Part shown: in pieces, positions 1 to 8,153 of the stretch | Layout of the letters: each line of letters opens with the position of its first letter | How positions within the stretch are numbered: the stretch's first letter is position 1 | NCBI GenBank assembly: GCA_017625755.1 | Contig: JAGAKG010000031.1 | Location: forward strand, 1-57,576 | DNA: 57,576 bases | DNA from: Clostridia bacterium | GTDB lineage: Bacteria; Bacillota; Clostridia; Oscillospirales; CAG-272 | Reading direction: 5' to 3' | Program-made: the position numbers and the translations under genes | The notes under the pieces: generated by a model | Databases searched by the model: none | Seen by the model: the letters and a program-made list of their open reading frames with translations, nothing else | Told to the model about the DNA's origin: nothing

Positions 1-11
1 CAAATAAAATA

Positions 12-142
12 AAGCCCCTTTAGGGGCATGCCTGTGAAAGTCGTGCGGTTGGCAGACTTTTCGACGAGCCTATAGGCTCAGCCTATGACATGCCCTAAGG
101 GGGCTTGTGCAAGCCACCGGCACGGCCGGTGGTCTTGACTTT
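12..142. repeat. Palindrome-rich intergenic element
   Basis: This non-coding stretch is full of inverted repeats. An outer imperfect pair runs from about 12-30 (AAGCCCC..GGGGCATG) to about 88-106 (CATGCCC..GGGGGCTT). Inner hairpins lie at 14-27 (GCCCC/GGGGC) and 72-86 (ATAGGCT/AGCCTAT), and a strong one at 115-133 (CCACCGGC ACG GCCGGTGG). GAAAGTC at 36-42 can pair with GACTTTC at 137-143. On the minus strand the element ends in a GC hairpin followed by a T-rich run, so it could end transcripts coming from the right. It may be a MITE-like or REP-like intergenic repeat, or a structured RNA; the sequence alone does not decide. Confidence 0.5.
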
Positions 143-151
143 CTATAATAC

Positions 152-180
152 TGTCAAGCTCTAAAATTTCCGAATATAAT
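152..180 (+). promoter_or_regulatory. Likely promoter of the DUF11 gene
   Basis: TGTCAA (152-157) and TATAAT (175-180) are 17 bases apart. The -10 is perfect and the -35 is weak. A small hairpin (TGAGCC/GGCTCA, 185-202) follows, and then the ribosome binding site AGGAG at 211-215. Confidence 0.5.
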
Positions 181-223
181 GTACTGAGCCGTGTATGGCT
201 CAATATATTAAGGAGAAATTTTG

Positions 224-1087
224 ATGGCACAAATCATAACAAATCAGGCAAGTTTGAATTACCGTTATAACGGACAAAGCGCGTCTGTCCTTTCAAATAT
301 AGCAACGGCGACACTCGCGGAGGCACTCTCGGTAGAGAAGGTCTCGATAGAGAATGTATACCGCCTTGGCGACACGGTAACCTACTCGGTAAGCTTTGAA
401 AATGGAAGCGGCTCGGCGCTCACGGGCGTGACGGTCACCGACAATCTCGGAAGCTACGAGTTTGGGACATTCACAGTGACCCCTCTTACCTTCGTTGCCC
501 CCGCAATACTTCTCGTCGACGGCGTTTTCGTCGGGGATATCGCGGCTGCGGTGGCAGAGAATAGCGTAAGCTTTACGCTGCCCACACTCGCATCGGGCTC
601 TCGCGCGCAGATACTCTACCGAGCGCTTGTTAACGATAACGCGCCCCTCGCAGAGGGCTCGACGATAACCAACACGGCAAGTGTGACCGCGGGCGGAATT
701 ACAGTTCCCGTGAGCGATACGAACACCGTGACGGTTGATAATTACGCCGATGTTACTATCACAAAGTCTATGACCCCCTCAAGCGTTGTTGAGGGCGAGG
801 CGCTGACCTACACCTTTGTTATCAATAACTACGGCAACGCCGAGGCGACCGATATAGTTCTCACCGACGCCTTTGACCCCGCGCCCGAGAATATTACCGT
901 TCAGGTAAACGGCGTTAGCGTACCCGCGACCGATTATACCTACGAGGGTGGAGTGCTTACTCTCCCCGCGGCGACATCGCAGTATTCGCTTTCGCTTCCC
1001 GCGGCGACTATAACTCAGGATATTACTACTGGAAATGTCGTAGTAACCCCCTCCTCGCTCACCGTAACGGTTACGGGAGTTCTTTAA
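224..1087 (+). CDS. DUF11-repeat protein (surface or structural type)
   Basis: The product is 287 residues, starting at the ATG eight bases after AGGAG; a TTG just upstream is less likely. It has two beta-sandwich repeats of the DUF11 type, at about residues 40-135 and 175-285. Each has the usual pattern of a 'GDTVTYSVSFEN' or 'GEALTYTFVINN' strand followed by 'TGVTVTDNL' or 'TDIVLTDAF'. DUF11 domains are usually found in secreted or wall-bound Gram-positive proteins, but no signal peptide, membrane helix or sorting motif is visible here. The protein therefore either stays inside, leaves by another route, or is part of an assembly. The gene stands alone between its own promoter and terminator. 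Its exact role is unknown. Confidence 0.8.
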   Translation: MAQIITNQASLNYRYNGQSASVLSNIATATLAEALSVEKVSIENVYRLGDTVTYSVSFENGSGSALTGVTVTDNLGSYEFGTFTVTPLTFVAPAILLVDGVFVGDIAAAVAENSVSFTLPTLASGSRAQILYRALVNDNAPLAEGSTITNTASVTAGGITVPVSDTNTVTVDNYADVTITKSMTPSSVVEGEALTYTFVINNYGNAEATDIVLTDAFDPAPENITVQVNGVSVPATDYTYEGGVLTLPAATSQYSLSLPAATITQDITTGNVVVTPSSLTVTVTGVL

Positions 1088-1094
1088 ATTAAAG

Positions 1095-1130
1095 AAAAAA
1101 CGGATACGGCTCTGCCGTATCCGTTTTTTA
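1095..1130. terminator. Bidirectional terminator
   Basis: The stem CGGATACGGC / GCCGTATCCG (1101-1123) is followed by TTTTTT on the plus strand and preceded by AAAAAA. It can therefore end both the DUF11 gene and the convergent minus-strand lipoprotein gene. Confidence 0.9.
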
Positions 1131-1137
1131 TGAAAGC

Positions 1138-2049
1138 TTATCCTTTAGCGTGGGGCTCGTTACAAGGAGAAATCTCACCCGTGGAGATATCCACTAAAAC
1201 ACATTTTAATGTTTGATAGTGGGCTTCGTTTGCTACAAACCAAGACAATTCAACATGATATGAATTCCCGAACTTATAAGCGTTAAAATGATAACGGTAT
1301 CCCGTTTCCTCGTCGAAGTCTCCCTCGCTTATTCCCAATTTCTCCGAAGCAATGGCGATAGCTTTGCCCTCGTCAAGCAAAGAAATATCAAGGCTTGTGA
1401 ATGGTACGCTTTCATTTGTATTCTGCTCGCGGTAATCCCAATATTCCTCGTAAGTAACCTCGGCTCCGCCGATATAATAGGTATAATTTCCATCATAGTC
1501 ATATCTGCAAAGCTCCCGAATTTTCAACTTTCCGTTAGCAAAGGAAATCCTGCTGAGTCCGTATGAATTCTGATCGCCGTAATACGACCAGGAAAAAGAA
1601 CCGTTGGAATAAATATTCTCCATAGCGCTCGACGAGAAATAAAAGCCGTATACGATGCCGTTATCGTATTTAAGAAGAATTTTCGTGTTACCGTACCGAA
1701 GCACCATTTCGTCTGTTCCGTCTCCGTCCATATCTACTGTTGCGTGTGTTAAGGTCGAACTTGTCGGGGTATACATTATATCTTTAAGGTAGATGTCCGA
1801 TGTGCCTGAAGAATTGCTTACCGAATAGCGTATCGTAAGTTCGTTGTTCAATGCTGCCACAAACGCCTGATGGGCAAGAGTTTGGGTGTTAGGAGAAGGA
1901 TTCCCACCATCGCTTTCATCATCTGAATTATTCAGAATTAAAGCCGTAGCGGACTTTGATTGCTCTCCTTCGGGAGATTTTTCTTTTTCGCAGGCGATTA
2001 AGCTTGCGAAAATTAAAATGCAAATAATAAAAGCAAGTATCTTTTTCAT
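1138..2049 (-). CDS. Lipoprotein with Ca-loop-like motif
   Basis: This 303-residue protein starts with a lipoprotein signal: a positively charged start, a hydrophobic stretch and the lipobox LIAC, with Cys20 as the lipidated residue. A Ser/Asn-rich linker follows to about residue 60. Near residues 105-115 is a DMDGDGTDEMVL stretch of the kind seen in VCBS/FG-GAP-like or EF-hand-like calcium loops. The C-terminal third (from about 225) has a PepSY-like strand pattern ending in VDISTGEI. The gene lies 30 bases after the ABC permease in the same direction and has its own AGGAGA site, so it probably belongs to that operon and sits on the outer face of the membrane. No function can be assigned. 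Confidence 0.75.
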   Translation of the reverse strand: MKKILAFIICILIFASLIACEKEKSPEGEQSKSATALILNNSDDESDGGNPSPNTQTLAHQAFVAALNNELTIRYSVSNSSGTSDIYLKDIMYTPTSSTLTHATVDMDGDGTDEMVLRYGNTKILLKYDNGIVYGFYFSSSAMENIYSNGSFSWSYYGDQNSYGLSRISFANGKLKIRELCRYDYDGNYTYYIGGAEVTYEEYWDYREQNTNESVPFTSLDISLLDEGKAIAIASEKLGISEGDFDEETGYRYHFNAYKFGNSYHVELSWFVANEAHYQTLKCVLVDISTGEISPCNEPHAKG

Positions 2050-2079
2050 ATCCTTTTCTCCATTTTCTCATTGTAATTT

Positions 2080-2979
2080 TTATTTCGCTCTCTTTGCAAG
2101 TGCGATATTTATGATAACATAAACGCCCATAAGCAGAGCCACGCTTCCGCCGAGAATTATATACATAACAGGCAGAGAGACCTGATTTTCAAAGAAATAA
2201 AGGTTGCAGTCGAGCGCGTCCTTCATTGCCTCGATTACCTCGTCGGGGATATTCTGCGCGCTCATTTCCTCGTATACGCCCCTCATTGCGTGATTGCGTA
2301 GCAGAGATGTGCCGTATGTTCCAGGCAGGAAGGATATGACCTTCTGCAAGGCGTCGCCGAACTGCGATATCGGCATATACGCGCCGCAGATAAATCCGTA
2401 TCCCGCGCTCACAACCGTTCCGACCGCCGATATCTGCCCCTGCGACGAGAGGAAAAATCCGATTATCGACGACAACGCCGTACCGAACATTACGAGCAGG
2501 AAAATGTCAAGCGCGAGCATAAGTATATCGGCTGCGTTGAGGAACCAGCCCGTAGCGGCTATGTATATGAGTGAGACGCCCATTGCGACAAAGCAGATTA
2601 TAAGCGTCGTGATGGCTGTGGAGATATAATATCCGAGTGCGAGAGTCGAGGAGCGTACGGGGGAGACCGTCAGGTCCTTTATCGTTCCGTTTGCCTTGTC
2701 CTGGACCATAAGCATATTCGAGCAAAAGGCGACTGTTACGCAACAGACCGCGAGCAGGGAAGAAAACAACTGCGCTCCAACCGCGCCGTTTAGCAGCTTG
2801 TCGCTCACCTCAAAGCCTGCGGGGAGTGACATCAGAAAGCTGTCCTTGTATACTTTCGCGAGAAAGGTTGAGTATAAAACGAGAAGAATAAGAGGTGTGA
2901 TAAGAGAGGTGAAGAACATTCCCTTATCCTTGAAAAACATCTTTGAATTTCTCTTTATAAGAGCTGTCAATGTTTTCAT
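2080..2979 (-). CDS. ABC-2 type transporter permease
   Basis: This 299-residue membrane protein is of the ABC-2 (DrrB/NatB) family. It has a soluble N-terminus ending near residue 20, then about six hydrophobic helices (roughly residues 22-42, 70-92, 110-135, 140-165, 172-195 and 270-295). A family-typical MVQDKANGTIKDLTVSPV stretch lies near residues 91-108. The start codon overlaps the stop of the ATPase gene by four bases and has an AGGAGGG site, so the two are translationally coupled. It should form the membrane half of a two-gene exporter for a drug, lipid or peptide; the substrate cannot be read from the sequence. Confidence 0.9.
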   Translation of the reverse strand: MKTLTALIKRNSKMFFKDKGMFFTSLITPLILLVLYSTFLAKVYKDSFLMSLPAGFEVSDKLLNGAVGAQLFSSLLAVCCVTVAFCSNMLMVQDKANGTIKDLTVSPVRSSTLALGYYISTAITTLIICFVAMGVSLIYIAATGWFLNAADILMLALDIFLLVMFGTALSSIIGFFLSSQGQISAVGTVVSAGYGFICGAYMPISQFGDALQKVISFLPGTYGTSLLRNHAMRGVYEEMSAQNIPDEVIEAMKDALDCNLYFFENQVSLPVMYIILGGSVALLMGVYVIINIALAKRAK

Positions 2980-3917
2980 TTTTCACCCTCCTTTCTGTCA
3001 GCTTCCGCATTTCCGTCGTGCGTGAGTGTCTTGCCCGTTACTGCGAGAAATACATCGTCCATTTTACCCTTGGTTATCTCGTAATCGGTAAAGAGGGCGG
3101 GGTGCTTAGTGATAAGCTCGGTAGCCGCGGCTGTGTTCGGAACAGATATCCTGAGCGCGTTTTTTAGAACCTCGTATTCGACTCCAAGCTCCTTTATCTG
3201 CTCCTCGGAGACATTGTAAAGCGTTATGAAATCGCCTGTATATTTATTTTTCAGCTCAAGCGGCGTACCCTCGGCGGCTATCTCACCGCTGTCGAGTATC
3301 ACAACATAATCTGCGTCGGCGGCTTCCTCCATATAGTGCGTCGTGAGAAATACCGTCAGCTTTTCTTCGCGTCGCAGATTTTCAATCACCTGCCAGACAG
3401 CCTTTCGCGTTTGCGGGTCAAGTCCCGTGGTCGGCTCGTCAAGAATAAGTATTCTCGGAGAGTGCAAAAGCGCTCTTGCGATATCTATTCTGCGTCGCTG
3501 ACCGCCCGATAGCTTTCCGAGAGGACGGCTCAGAAGCTCACAGAGGTCAAGCATCTCGCAAAGCTCGGAGAGTCTCTTGTCAAATGCCTTTCCGCATATA
3601 CCGTAAAGCGCGGCGCGGCTTCGCAGGTTGTCCTTCACCGAGAGTGATTTGTCGAGCAGGGAGCTCTGAAATACTACCCCAAGCTCACTTTTTATTTTTT
3701 CTATGTCCTGCTTTATGTCAAGTCCGCTTACATAGACGCTTCCGCTGTCTGCCGCAAGCTGACCGCAGATTATAGATATTGTCGTGCTTTTTCCCGCTCC
3801 GTTTACGCCGAGAAAGGCAAAGAGCTCACCTTCTTTTACTCTGAAGCTTATCTCTCTGACGGCTTTGATATCACCAAAGCTTTTGGAAAGTCCGCTTATT
3901 TCAATGATATTATCCAT
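2976..3917 (-). CDS. ABC transporter ATP-binding protein
   Basis: This 313-residue ATPase of the DrrA/NatA/CcmA type has all nucleotide-binding motifs: Walker A GVNGAGKSTT (about 38-47), Q-loop (VFQSSLLD), signature LSGGQRRRIDIARAL (about 137-151), Walker B ILILDEPTTGLDP and the H-loop TTHYMEEAAD. The C-terminal 90 residues are the DUF4162-like extension typical of this subfamily. It is the first gene of a minus-strand operon with the permease and lipoprotein, behind a good sigma-A promoter. It hydrolyses ATP on the cytoplasmic face to drive the ABC-2 permease. Confidence 0.93.
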   Translation of the reverse strand: MDNIIEISGLSKSFGDIKAVREISFRVKEGELFAFLGVNGAGKSTTISIICGQLAADSGSVYVSGLDIKQDIEKIKSELGVVFQSSLLDKSLSVKDNLRSRAALYGICGKAFDKRLSELCEMLDLCELLSRPLGKLSGGQRRRIDIARALLHSPRILILDEPTTGLDPQTRKAVWQVIENLRREEKLTVFLTTHYMEEAADADYVVILDSGEIAAEGTPLELKNKYTGDFITLYNVSEEQIKELGVEYEVLKNALRISVPNTAAATELITKHPALFTDYEITKGKMDDVFLAVTGKTLTHDGNAEADRKEGEK

Positions 3918-3939
3918 ATAAAGCTCCTTTTTAAGAAGT

Positions 3940-3976
3940 ACGGTATTATTTTAACACCGTTTCGGGGCTCAGTCAA
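3940..3976 (-). promoter_or_regulatory. Promoter of the ABC operon with dyad
   Basis: On the minus strand TTGACT (3971-3976) and TAAAAT (3948-3953) are 17 bases apart. An inverted repeat ACGGT (3940-3944 and 3956-3960) brackets the -10 element and could be an operator. No dedicated regulator gene lies next to the operon. Confidence 0.75.
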
Positions 3977-4002
3977 TAAAAAATGCAAAATTTACAAAAG
4001 AC

Positions 4003-4032
4003 TTTAGGCGTTGTCAAAAGACAACGCCTAAA
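4003..4032 (-). terminator. Terminator of the CorC-family gene
   Basis: The perfect stem TTTAGGCGTTGTC / GACAACGCCTAAA (4003-4032) has a four-base loop. It directly follows the stop codon of the minus-strand transporter gene at 4037. Confidence 0.85.
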
Positions 4033-4036
4033 AACA

Positions 4037-5296
4037 TTATTCTGTTACAAGCTCCTCCTCGGGAGCCTCCTCTTTTATTTTTATCTCAATAAGCGAGGCT
4101 CTGTTGGTGTCTGTGTCGGTAACCGTAACATGAAGCTTTCCGAAGTCGAAGCTGTCGCCCGCCTCGGGAATACGCTCGAGCTGCTCGGCAACCCAACCGC
4201 CGAGAGAAATCGACTGCGACTCTGCCTCAATGTCGAACTCCTTGCAGAAATCCTCAAAGTTCATCATACCGTCAACTCGGAAGATATTTTCCTCGACCTC
4301 GGTGAACTCCTCGACTACCTCGTCGTGCTCGTCCCATATATCTCCGACAAGCTCCTCGAGAATATCCTCCATCGTAACTATTCCGTATGTTCCGCCATAC
4401 TCGTCAAGAATGACCGCGATGTGCGATTTTGCCTGCTGGAGCTTACGGAGAATATCATCTATCTTCTCGTTTTTAAGTATAAATATCGGGGTGGACATAA
4501 TATCTCTGATAGACTGTCTCGTTATCGCCGTTTCGGAATAAAAGTCCTTCTGATGTATAACACCGACTATCTTGTCGATAGTATCCTCATAAACGAGAAG
4601 TCGAGAGAATTTCGTGGTGGAAAAGATGTGCGCGATATCCTTCTTGTCGGCATCTATCGATACCGCCTCAATGTCAACTCTGTGAGTGAGAATATCCTCG
4701 GCGCAGAGCTCGGAAAACTCAATAGCATTGTGAAGAAGCTCACTCTCGTCCTCATCGATAACGCCCTCCTGCTCGACCTCGTCAACGATAAGGAGAAGCT
4801 CCTCCTGTGACATTCCCGCGCTCTTTTTGCTCTTGAAAATCTTGGAAATGAGGTTTTTGAGCTTGGATAAAATGAAGGACAGAGGTGTGAACAATATCAT
4901 AAGAAGATTTATTATTGGGGCGGAGAATACCGCGAAGTTCTCGGGGTTGTTTTTTGCGATGCCCTTGGGCGTTACCTCGCCGAAGATAAGTACGATAATA
5001 GTTACAACTACTGTTGATACAGTAGCTCCGATGCCCTCGCCGATAATGTCTACGAACATAACTGTGCCCAGAGATGCCACCGCTATATTTACTATGTTGT
5101 TTCCGATAAGAACGGTGGAGATAAGCTTGTCGTAGTTTTCGGATATTGTGTATGCGAGAGCGGCTTTTTTGCTTTCCTCGCTCATAACCTTGAGCCTTGT
5201 TTTGCTAAGAGAAGAAAATGCCGTCTCGGTTGCCGAAAAATATGCGGAAAAGAGAATGAGTACCGCCATTATGGCGATATATAAGGGGATATTCAT
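4037..5296 (-). CDS. CNNM/CorC (HlyC) family transporter with CBS domains
   Basis: This 419-residue protein has the standard three-part build. An N-terminal CNNM (DUF21) domain with about four membrane segments covers residues 1-190, including the FSATETAFSSLSKTRL motif near 20-35. A pair of CBS domains follows (about 195-330, with 'EDILTHRVDIEAV' and 'IRDIMSTPIFIL'). The C-terminal CorC_HlyC domain (about 335-405) contains FRVDGMMNFEDFCKEF. Members of this family act in magnesium or cobalt resistance, largely as efflux systems, with nucleotide-dependent CBS control. It is a single-gene unit. Its 5' leader of about 200 bases holds a small acidic ORF and a terminator hairpin, suggesting attenuation control. 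The AAAGGAG site lies 14 bases from the start, rather far. Confidence 0.92.
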   Translation of the reverse strand: MNIPLYIAIMAVLILFSAYFSATETAFSSLSKTRLKVMSEESKKAALAYTISENYDKLISTVLIGNNIVNIAVASLGTVMFVDIIGEGIGATVSTVVVTIIVLIFGEVTPKGIAKNNPENFAVFSAPIINLLMILFTPLSFILSKLKNLISKIFKSKKSAGMSQEELLLIVDEVEQEGVIDEDESELLHNAIEFSELCAEDILTHRVDIEAVSIDADKKDIAHIFSTTKFSRLLVYEDTIDKIVGVIHQKDFYSETAITRQSIRDIMSTPIFILKNEKIDDILRKLQQAKSHIAVILDEYGGTYGIVTMEDILEELVGDIWDEHDEVVEEFTEVEENIFRVDGMMNFEDFCKEFDIEAESQSISLGGWVAEQLERIPEAGDSFDFGKLHVTVTDTDTNRASLIEIKIKEEAPEEELVTE

Positions 5297-5354
5297 AATA
5301 TGAATTTAATACTCCTTTAATTTTTAAAATTATTTTAGTTTGTTTTTTAAGCAC

Positions 5355-5398
5355 AAAAAGGTATACCCGAACGCCTCACGCATTTCCGAGCATACCCT
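5355..5398 (-). terminator. Leader terminator/attenuator hairpin before CorC-family gene
   Basis: Read on the minus strand, arm AGGGTATGCTCG plus AATGC pairs with GCGTT plus CGGGTATACCTT, about 17 pairs with a two-base bulge, followed by TTTTT (5355-5359). The first stem base is the A of the stop codon of the 20-codon leader ORF. The hairpin lies between promoter and structural gene, so it should either end a small transcript or act as an attenuator. Confidence 0.8.
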
Positions 5399-5459
5399 AT
5401 ATATCAAAATTTATAAAATTGTCATTACAGTTATCGTCCTCGCAACTGTCGCCTTCCAT
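5397..5459 (-). CDS. Acidic 20-codon leader ORF (putative leader peptide)
   Basis: This very short ORF starts MEGDSCEDDNCND and has six acidic residues in the first thirteen, plus two Cys. It has a good ribosome binding site (GGAGGT, 11 bases before ATG) and lies 38 bases after a sigma-A -10 element. Its stop codon overlaps the base of the leader terminator stem. Known leader peptides of magnesium transport genes such as MgtL act through acidic or proline codons that destabilise ribosomes at low magnesium. The architecture here fits that idea, but the ORF could also be a stand-alone small protein or chance. An internal hairpin ACAGTT/AACTGT lies within the coding part. Confidence 0.5.
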   Translation of the reverse strand: MEGDSCEDDNCNDNFINFDI

Positions 5460-5496
5460 GAGAGCTATCTACCTCCAATCAAGATATATTTTCTCT

Positions 5497-5525
5497 ATTA
5501 TACACTACATAAATAAAAAAAGCAA
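5497..5525 (-). promoter_or_regulatory. Promoter of the leader ORF / CorC-family gene
   Basis: On the minus strand TTGCTT (5520-5525) and TATAAT (5497-5502) are 17 bases apart. Transcription would begin near 5490 and give a leader of about 190 bases before the transporter start. Confidence 0.75.
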
Positions 5526-5561
5526 TACCTTTTATCAAATTTCCCATTTGTTTATGAAAAG

Positions 5562-5591
5562 AAGGAGAACCTCGGGTTAAAGGTTCTCCTT
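5562..5591 (-). terminator. Terminator of the isomerase-like gene
   Basis: The stem AAGGAGAACC / GGTTCTCCTT is followed on the minus strand by CTTTTC. It lies 11 bases past the stop of the gene ending at 5603 and marks the end of the three-gene minus operon. Confidence 0.85.
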
Positions 5592-5602
5592 GTGATGACT
5601 GC

Positions 5603-6997
5603 TTAAAACAGTTTTTTCAGGTTTTCGATTACATCTGCGACCTCGTCTCCACCGTAAATAAGAGCCGCGTGGTGCATACCGCCTGCGTAGCTGTATTCCT
5701 CAAGGAATTTTTCAAGGGGCATATCGGGCTTGAACCAACCGTTTACAACGGTGTTCTGCTGATTTTCGTGGGGAGTGTAGAGCATGTCACCCGTAGCCGA
5801 GAATATTTCGAAGCCGCCGTCCTCAACAGGGTTAAGGCTTAGGAATACTATTCGGCCTGCCTTGAAGGGGGCGAGAACTATCGTAGGATTGTCGGCATCT
5901 CCGAATACGAAATCCTTAACCCCCATCACGGGTTTCTTCTCGGGGCTTGAAAGGGCTACATTGTATTCTCCCATATGGCTCAGGAAAAGCGAACCGTCCT
6001 TCCAGTCGGGGCAGAAAATTTCGGTGAATGATACCTCGTCGAATACACTCATAAGCGAGGCGGTAAAGGCGGCGGTGAGGACATCACCCTCGCCCGCGTA
6101 TCCAATGCCGCGGCTCATAGCGATACTCGCCTCGGCAAAGGGCATAGTCGGAAATCCCGTTCCTTTTCTCGCTGACTTGAAGTTCATTGAAAATCCGTCC
6201 AGCCCCTCGTTTTCGATCCATTTGCGAACTGCCAGAGAAGCGCGTGTAGAGAAATTATATGTATCTCTGTCCGCAACCATCTCAAATCTCTCACAGTCAA
6301 GCAGGTATTCTGCCTCTATCTCCTCGTCAGTCACCGAGTTGATAAGCTCAATGTTTTTTTCAACATCGTACTGTACTACTTTGATTCCAAGCGAGTCATT
6401 AAGATCGTCAAAGGAAATTCTGAAATCTCCCATACCGTCAAACTGCTCACCTACAAGTCCTACCTTTGAATGTGAGAGTGTATGTTTTATAAGACAAGCC
6501 TTCGCAAAGCTCATAACTCTCTTTTTGAGTTTTTCGTAATTGGGGTTCTCCTCGCCGAAAAATCCCGCGACTATCTCATACTGCCTGCGATTTCTGCGCA
6601 GCAGATTGCAGAGGTCCATAACTCCGTGTATTCCGTGGTTGTATAGCATACCCTCGGCATAGGAATAAGGCTTAAACTCATAGTTGTATGTAGTGTCTAG
6701 CATAAGAATGGGTAGAGAAGTGGAGCAGAGCGCCTCATAGGATTCAAGCGAGGGGGAGTAAGCTGCGTGAAGCGTGATTATAAAGTTTACATCTGCTTCC
6801 TCAAAGGAAGCAACAGCCGTCTCAAACTCGTTTTTTAGTCTGCACACGGGAGCGCAGACAAGCTCTATACCCATATTGGTCAGCTTTTTAGCGGTTTCGG
6901 TAACGAATTTGTCAACTACTACCCTCATTTCAGGTGTGCTTTCATCATATATTTTTACATAAAGAGGCAGAAAACCTGCCTTGGGCATTTTTTTCAT
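5603..6997 (-). CDS. L-fucose/L-arabinose isomerase-like protein
   Basis: This 464-residue protein has the fold of the L-fucose/L-arabinose isomerase superfamily. The N-terminal half has Rossmann-like domains (LPLYVKIYD start, a conserved ADVNFIITLHAAYSP near residue 70, LPILMLDTTYNYEF near 95). A KVGLVGEQFDGMGDF block follows near 180, and a C-terminal beta domain. These enzymes interconvert aldoses and ketoses with a divalent metal; many family members have unassigned substrates. It is the last gene of a minus operon with an amidohydrolase and a Gfo/Idh oxidoreductase, whose promoter carries a TetR-type site shared with the large plus-strand catabolic operon. The start has GGAG nine bases upstream. 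A role in the same sugar pathway is likely. Confidence 0.75.
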   Translation of the reverse strand: MKKMPKAGFLPLYVKIYDESTPEMRVVVDKFVTETAKKLTNMGIELVCAPVCRLKNEFETAVASFEEADVNFIITLHAAYSPSLESYEALCSTSLPILMLDTTYNYEFKPYSYAEGMLYNHGIHGVMDLCNLLRRNRRQYEIVAGFFGEENPNYEKLKKRVMSFAKACLIKHTLSHSKVGLVGEQFDGMGDFRISFDDLNDSLGIKVVQYDVEKNIELINSVTDEEIEAEYLLDCERFEMVADRDTYNFSTRASLAVRKWIENEGLDGFSMNFKSARKGTGFPTMPFAEASIAMSRGIGYAGEGDVLTAAFTASLMSVFDEVSFTEIFCPDWKDGSLFLSHMGEYNVALSSPEKKPVMGVKDFVFGDADNPTIVLAPFKAGRIVFLSLNPVEDGGFEIFSATGDMLYTPHENQQNTVVNGWFKPDMPLEKFLEEYSYAGGMHHAALIYGGDEVADVIENLKKLF

Positions 6998-7035
6998 TGT
7001 TTTATCTCCTTGTTGTAGTATTTGTTTTTTTTCTT

Positions 7036-8094
7036 TCAGACATTACAGCCTACGCCGCGAAGAAAGCGCTTGGCGTTGTTGCAGTATATATCCTCCGCAA
7101 GCTCGCGTCCGCCGATTGAATATATCGAATCAAGCAGATATTTTGCCTGCTCGTAAAGCAGGAATGTGTATTTTTCCTCCTCCTCAGCAGATGTTGTCTT
7201 GCCCGAGTTCCACTTGAAAGTCTCACGGGAAAAATTCTGATATGTTCCGTTCTGCCAAGTGCGTTTTCCATGCCACATAAGTATCGGCATATCTGTGCCG
7301 AAGAAAATTCTGTCGTGTGGGATATGCTCAAGCATAAAGGTGTGAACGGCGGGATTGAGAACTGCGGCATTGTCAAAATAAAATCCGTTTATGTCGCTTC
7401 CGAACTCAGCGAAAGCCTTTTCAATTACCTCGATGTTATAGCTTCTTCCGTAGTGCGCAACTATTATTTTTACATCGGGGAAGGTCTGCCTCATTCGCAG
7501 AAGCTCCTTTATGTTATCTGGGTCGGCTATTCTCTTTGCTCGAGGCAGGTGGAGAATGACCGCTCTTTTGTGCTTGTCGAGAGCGCGCAGAAATCTGTCT
7601 GGGATAAAATCGAAAATGCTGATATCGGCGCCCTTTTCACCCGAAACCAAATCGGGATAGGGCTTATATCCGATAAATCCGTAGTCGAGCATCTGCTGCT
7701 CACACTCATCGCAGTCGAACGAGGGGGCTATCGACATAGCTGCGGCGCGTACCGAAACATTTGCGTTGAGATTGTTTTCATCCTTCAGAAGCTTGGCGAG
7801 ATATTTGTTTGCCGACCTCAGGTCGACTCCTCTCACGGGAAAAGGGAAGGCTGTTACCGAAACCCGTCTGTCGCACCAGAGCGTTTCGCAGTAATGCTTT
7901 AAGTCGTCAATGTCCATAGAATATCCGCATTGAAGCGCCCAATCCTTGTCTACCGCTTCCTGCGAGATTCCTGAGGTGTCCTTCGGGCGTGTGATGTGAA
8001 GGTGCATATCAAAAAGCTCGCTCGGCATACGCGGAGCTATGTGTTCGTTGAAAAATTCGGTGTCTCTCTGATTTTTGTTGAAGTATTCGACCAT
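7036..8094 (-). CDS. Amidohydrolase family protein (COG2159-like)
   Basis: This 352-residue metal-dependent hydrolase of the TIM-barrel amidohydrolase-2 type has the HxH metal motif FDMHLHITRP at residues 28-37, IVAHYGRS with a metal His near 228, and a metal Asp in FFGTDMPI near 275. Family members act as lactonases, decarboxylases or deacetylases on small acids. A lactonase role fits neighbours that make sugar acids, but this is inference. It lies between the oxidoreductase and isomerase genes. The gap before it (88 bases) contains a near-perfect 25-base dyad. Start: GGAG eight bases before ATG. Confidence 0.8.
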   Translation of the reverse strand: MVEYFNKNQRDTEFFNEHIAPRMPSELFDMHLHITRPKDTSGISQEAVDKDWALQCGYSMDIDDLKHYCETLWCDRRVSVTAFPFPVRGVDLRSANKYLAKLLKDENNLNANVSVRAAAMSIAPSFDCDECEQQMLDYGFIGYKPYPDLVSGEKGADISIFDFIPDRFLRALDKHKRAVILHLPRAKRIADPDNIKELLRMRQTFPDVKIIVAHYGRSYNIEVIEKAFAEFGSDINGFYFDNAAVLNPAVHTFMLEHIPHDRIFFGTDMPILMWHGKRTWQNGTYQNFSRETFKWNSGKTTSAEEEEKYTFLLYEQAKYLLDSIYSIGGRELAEDIYCNNAKRFLRGVGCNV

Positions 8095-8128
8095 ATTTTT
8101 TCTCCTTGTAAATTATTTTTGAAATTTT

Positions 8129-8153
8129 GAATACCTCTTGACAAGAGATATTC
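8129..8153. promoter_or_regulatory. 25-base inverted repeat, possible operator or antisense promoter
   Basis: The arms GAATACCTCTTG and CAAGAGATATTC form a dyad with one central base and one mismatch. On the plus strand, TTGACA (8138-8143) and TAAACT (8161-8166) are 17 bases apart, a promoter-like pair directed antisense into the oxidoreductase gene. Whether it is an operator, an RNA hairpin or an antisense promoter is open. Confidence 0.4.

Noticed and set aside
3983..4810. 275-codon plus-strand frame opposite the CorC-family gene
   Set aside because: Shadow of the transporter gene; spans its terminator and has no binding site or domain.
5397..5500. Manganese or magnesium riboswitch before the CorC-family gene
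   Set aside because: The conserved yybP-ykoY loops and M-box features were not found; the leader is too short for an M-box.
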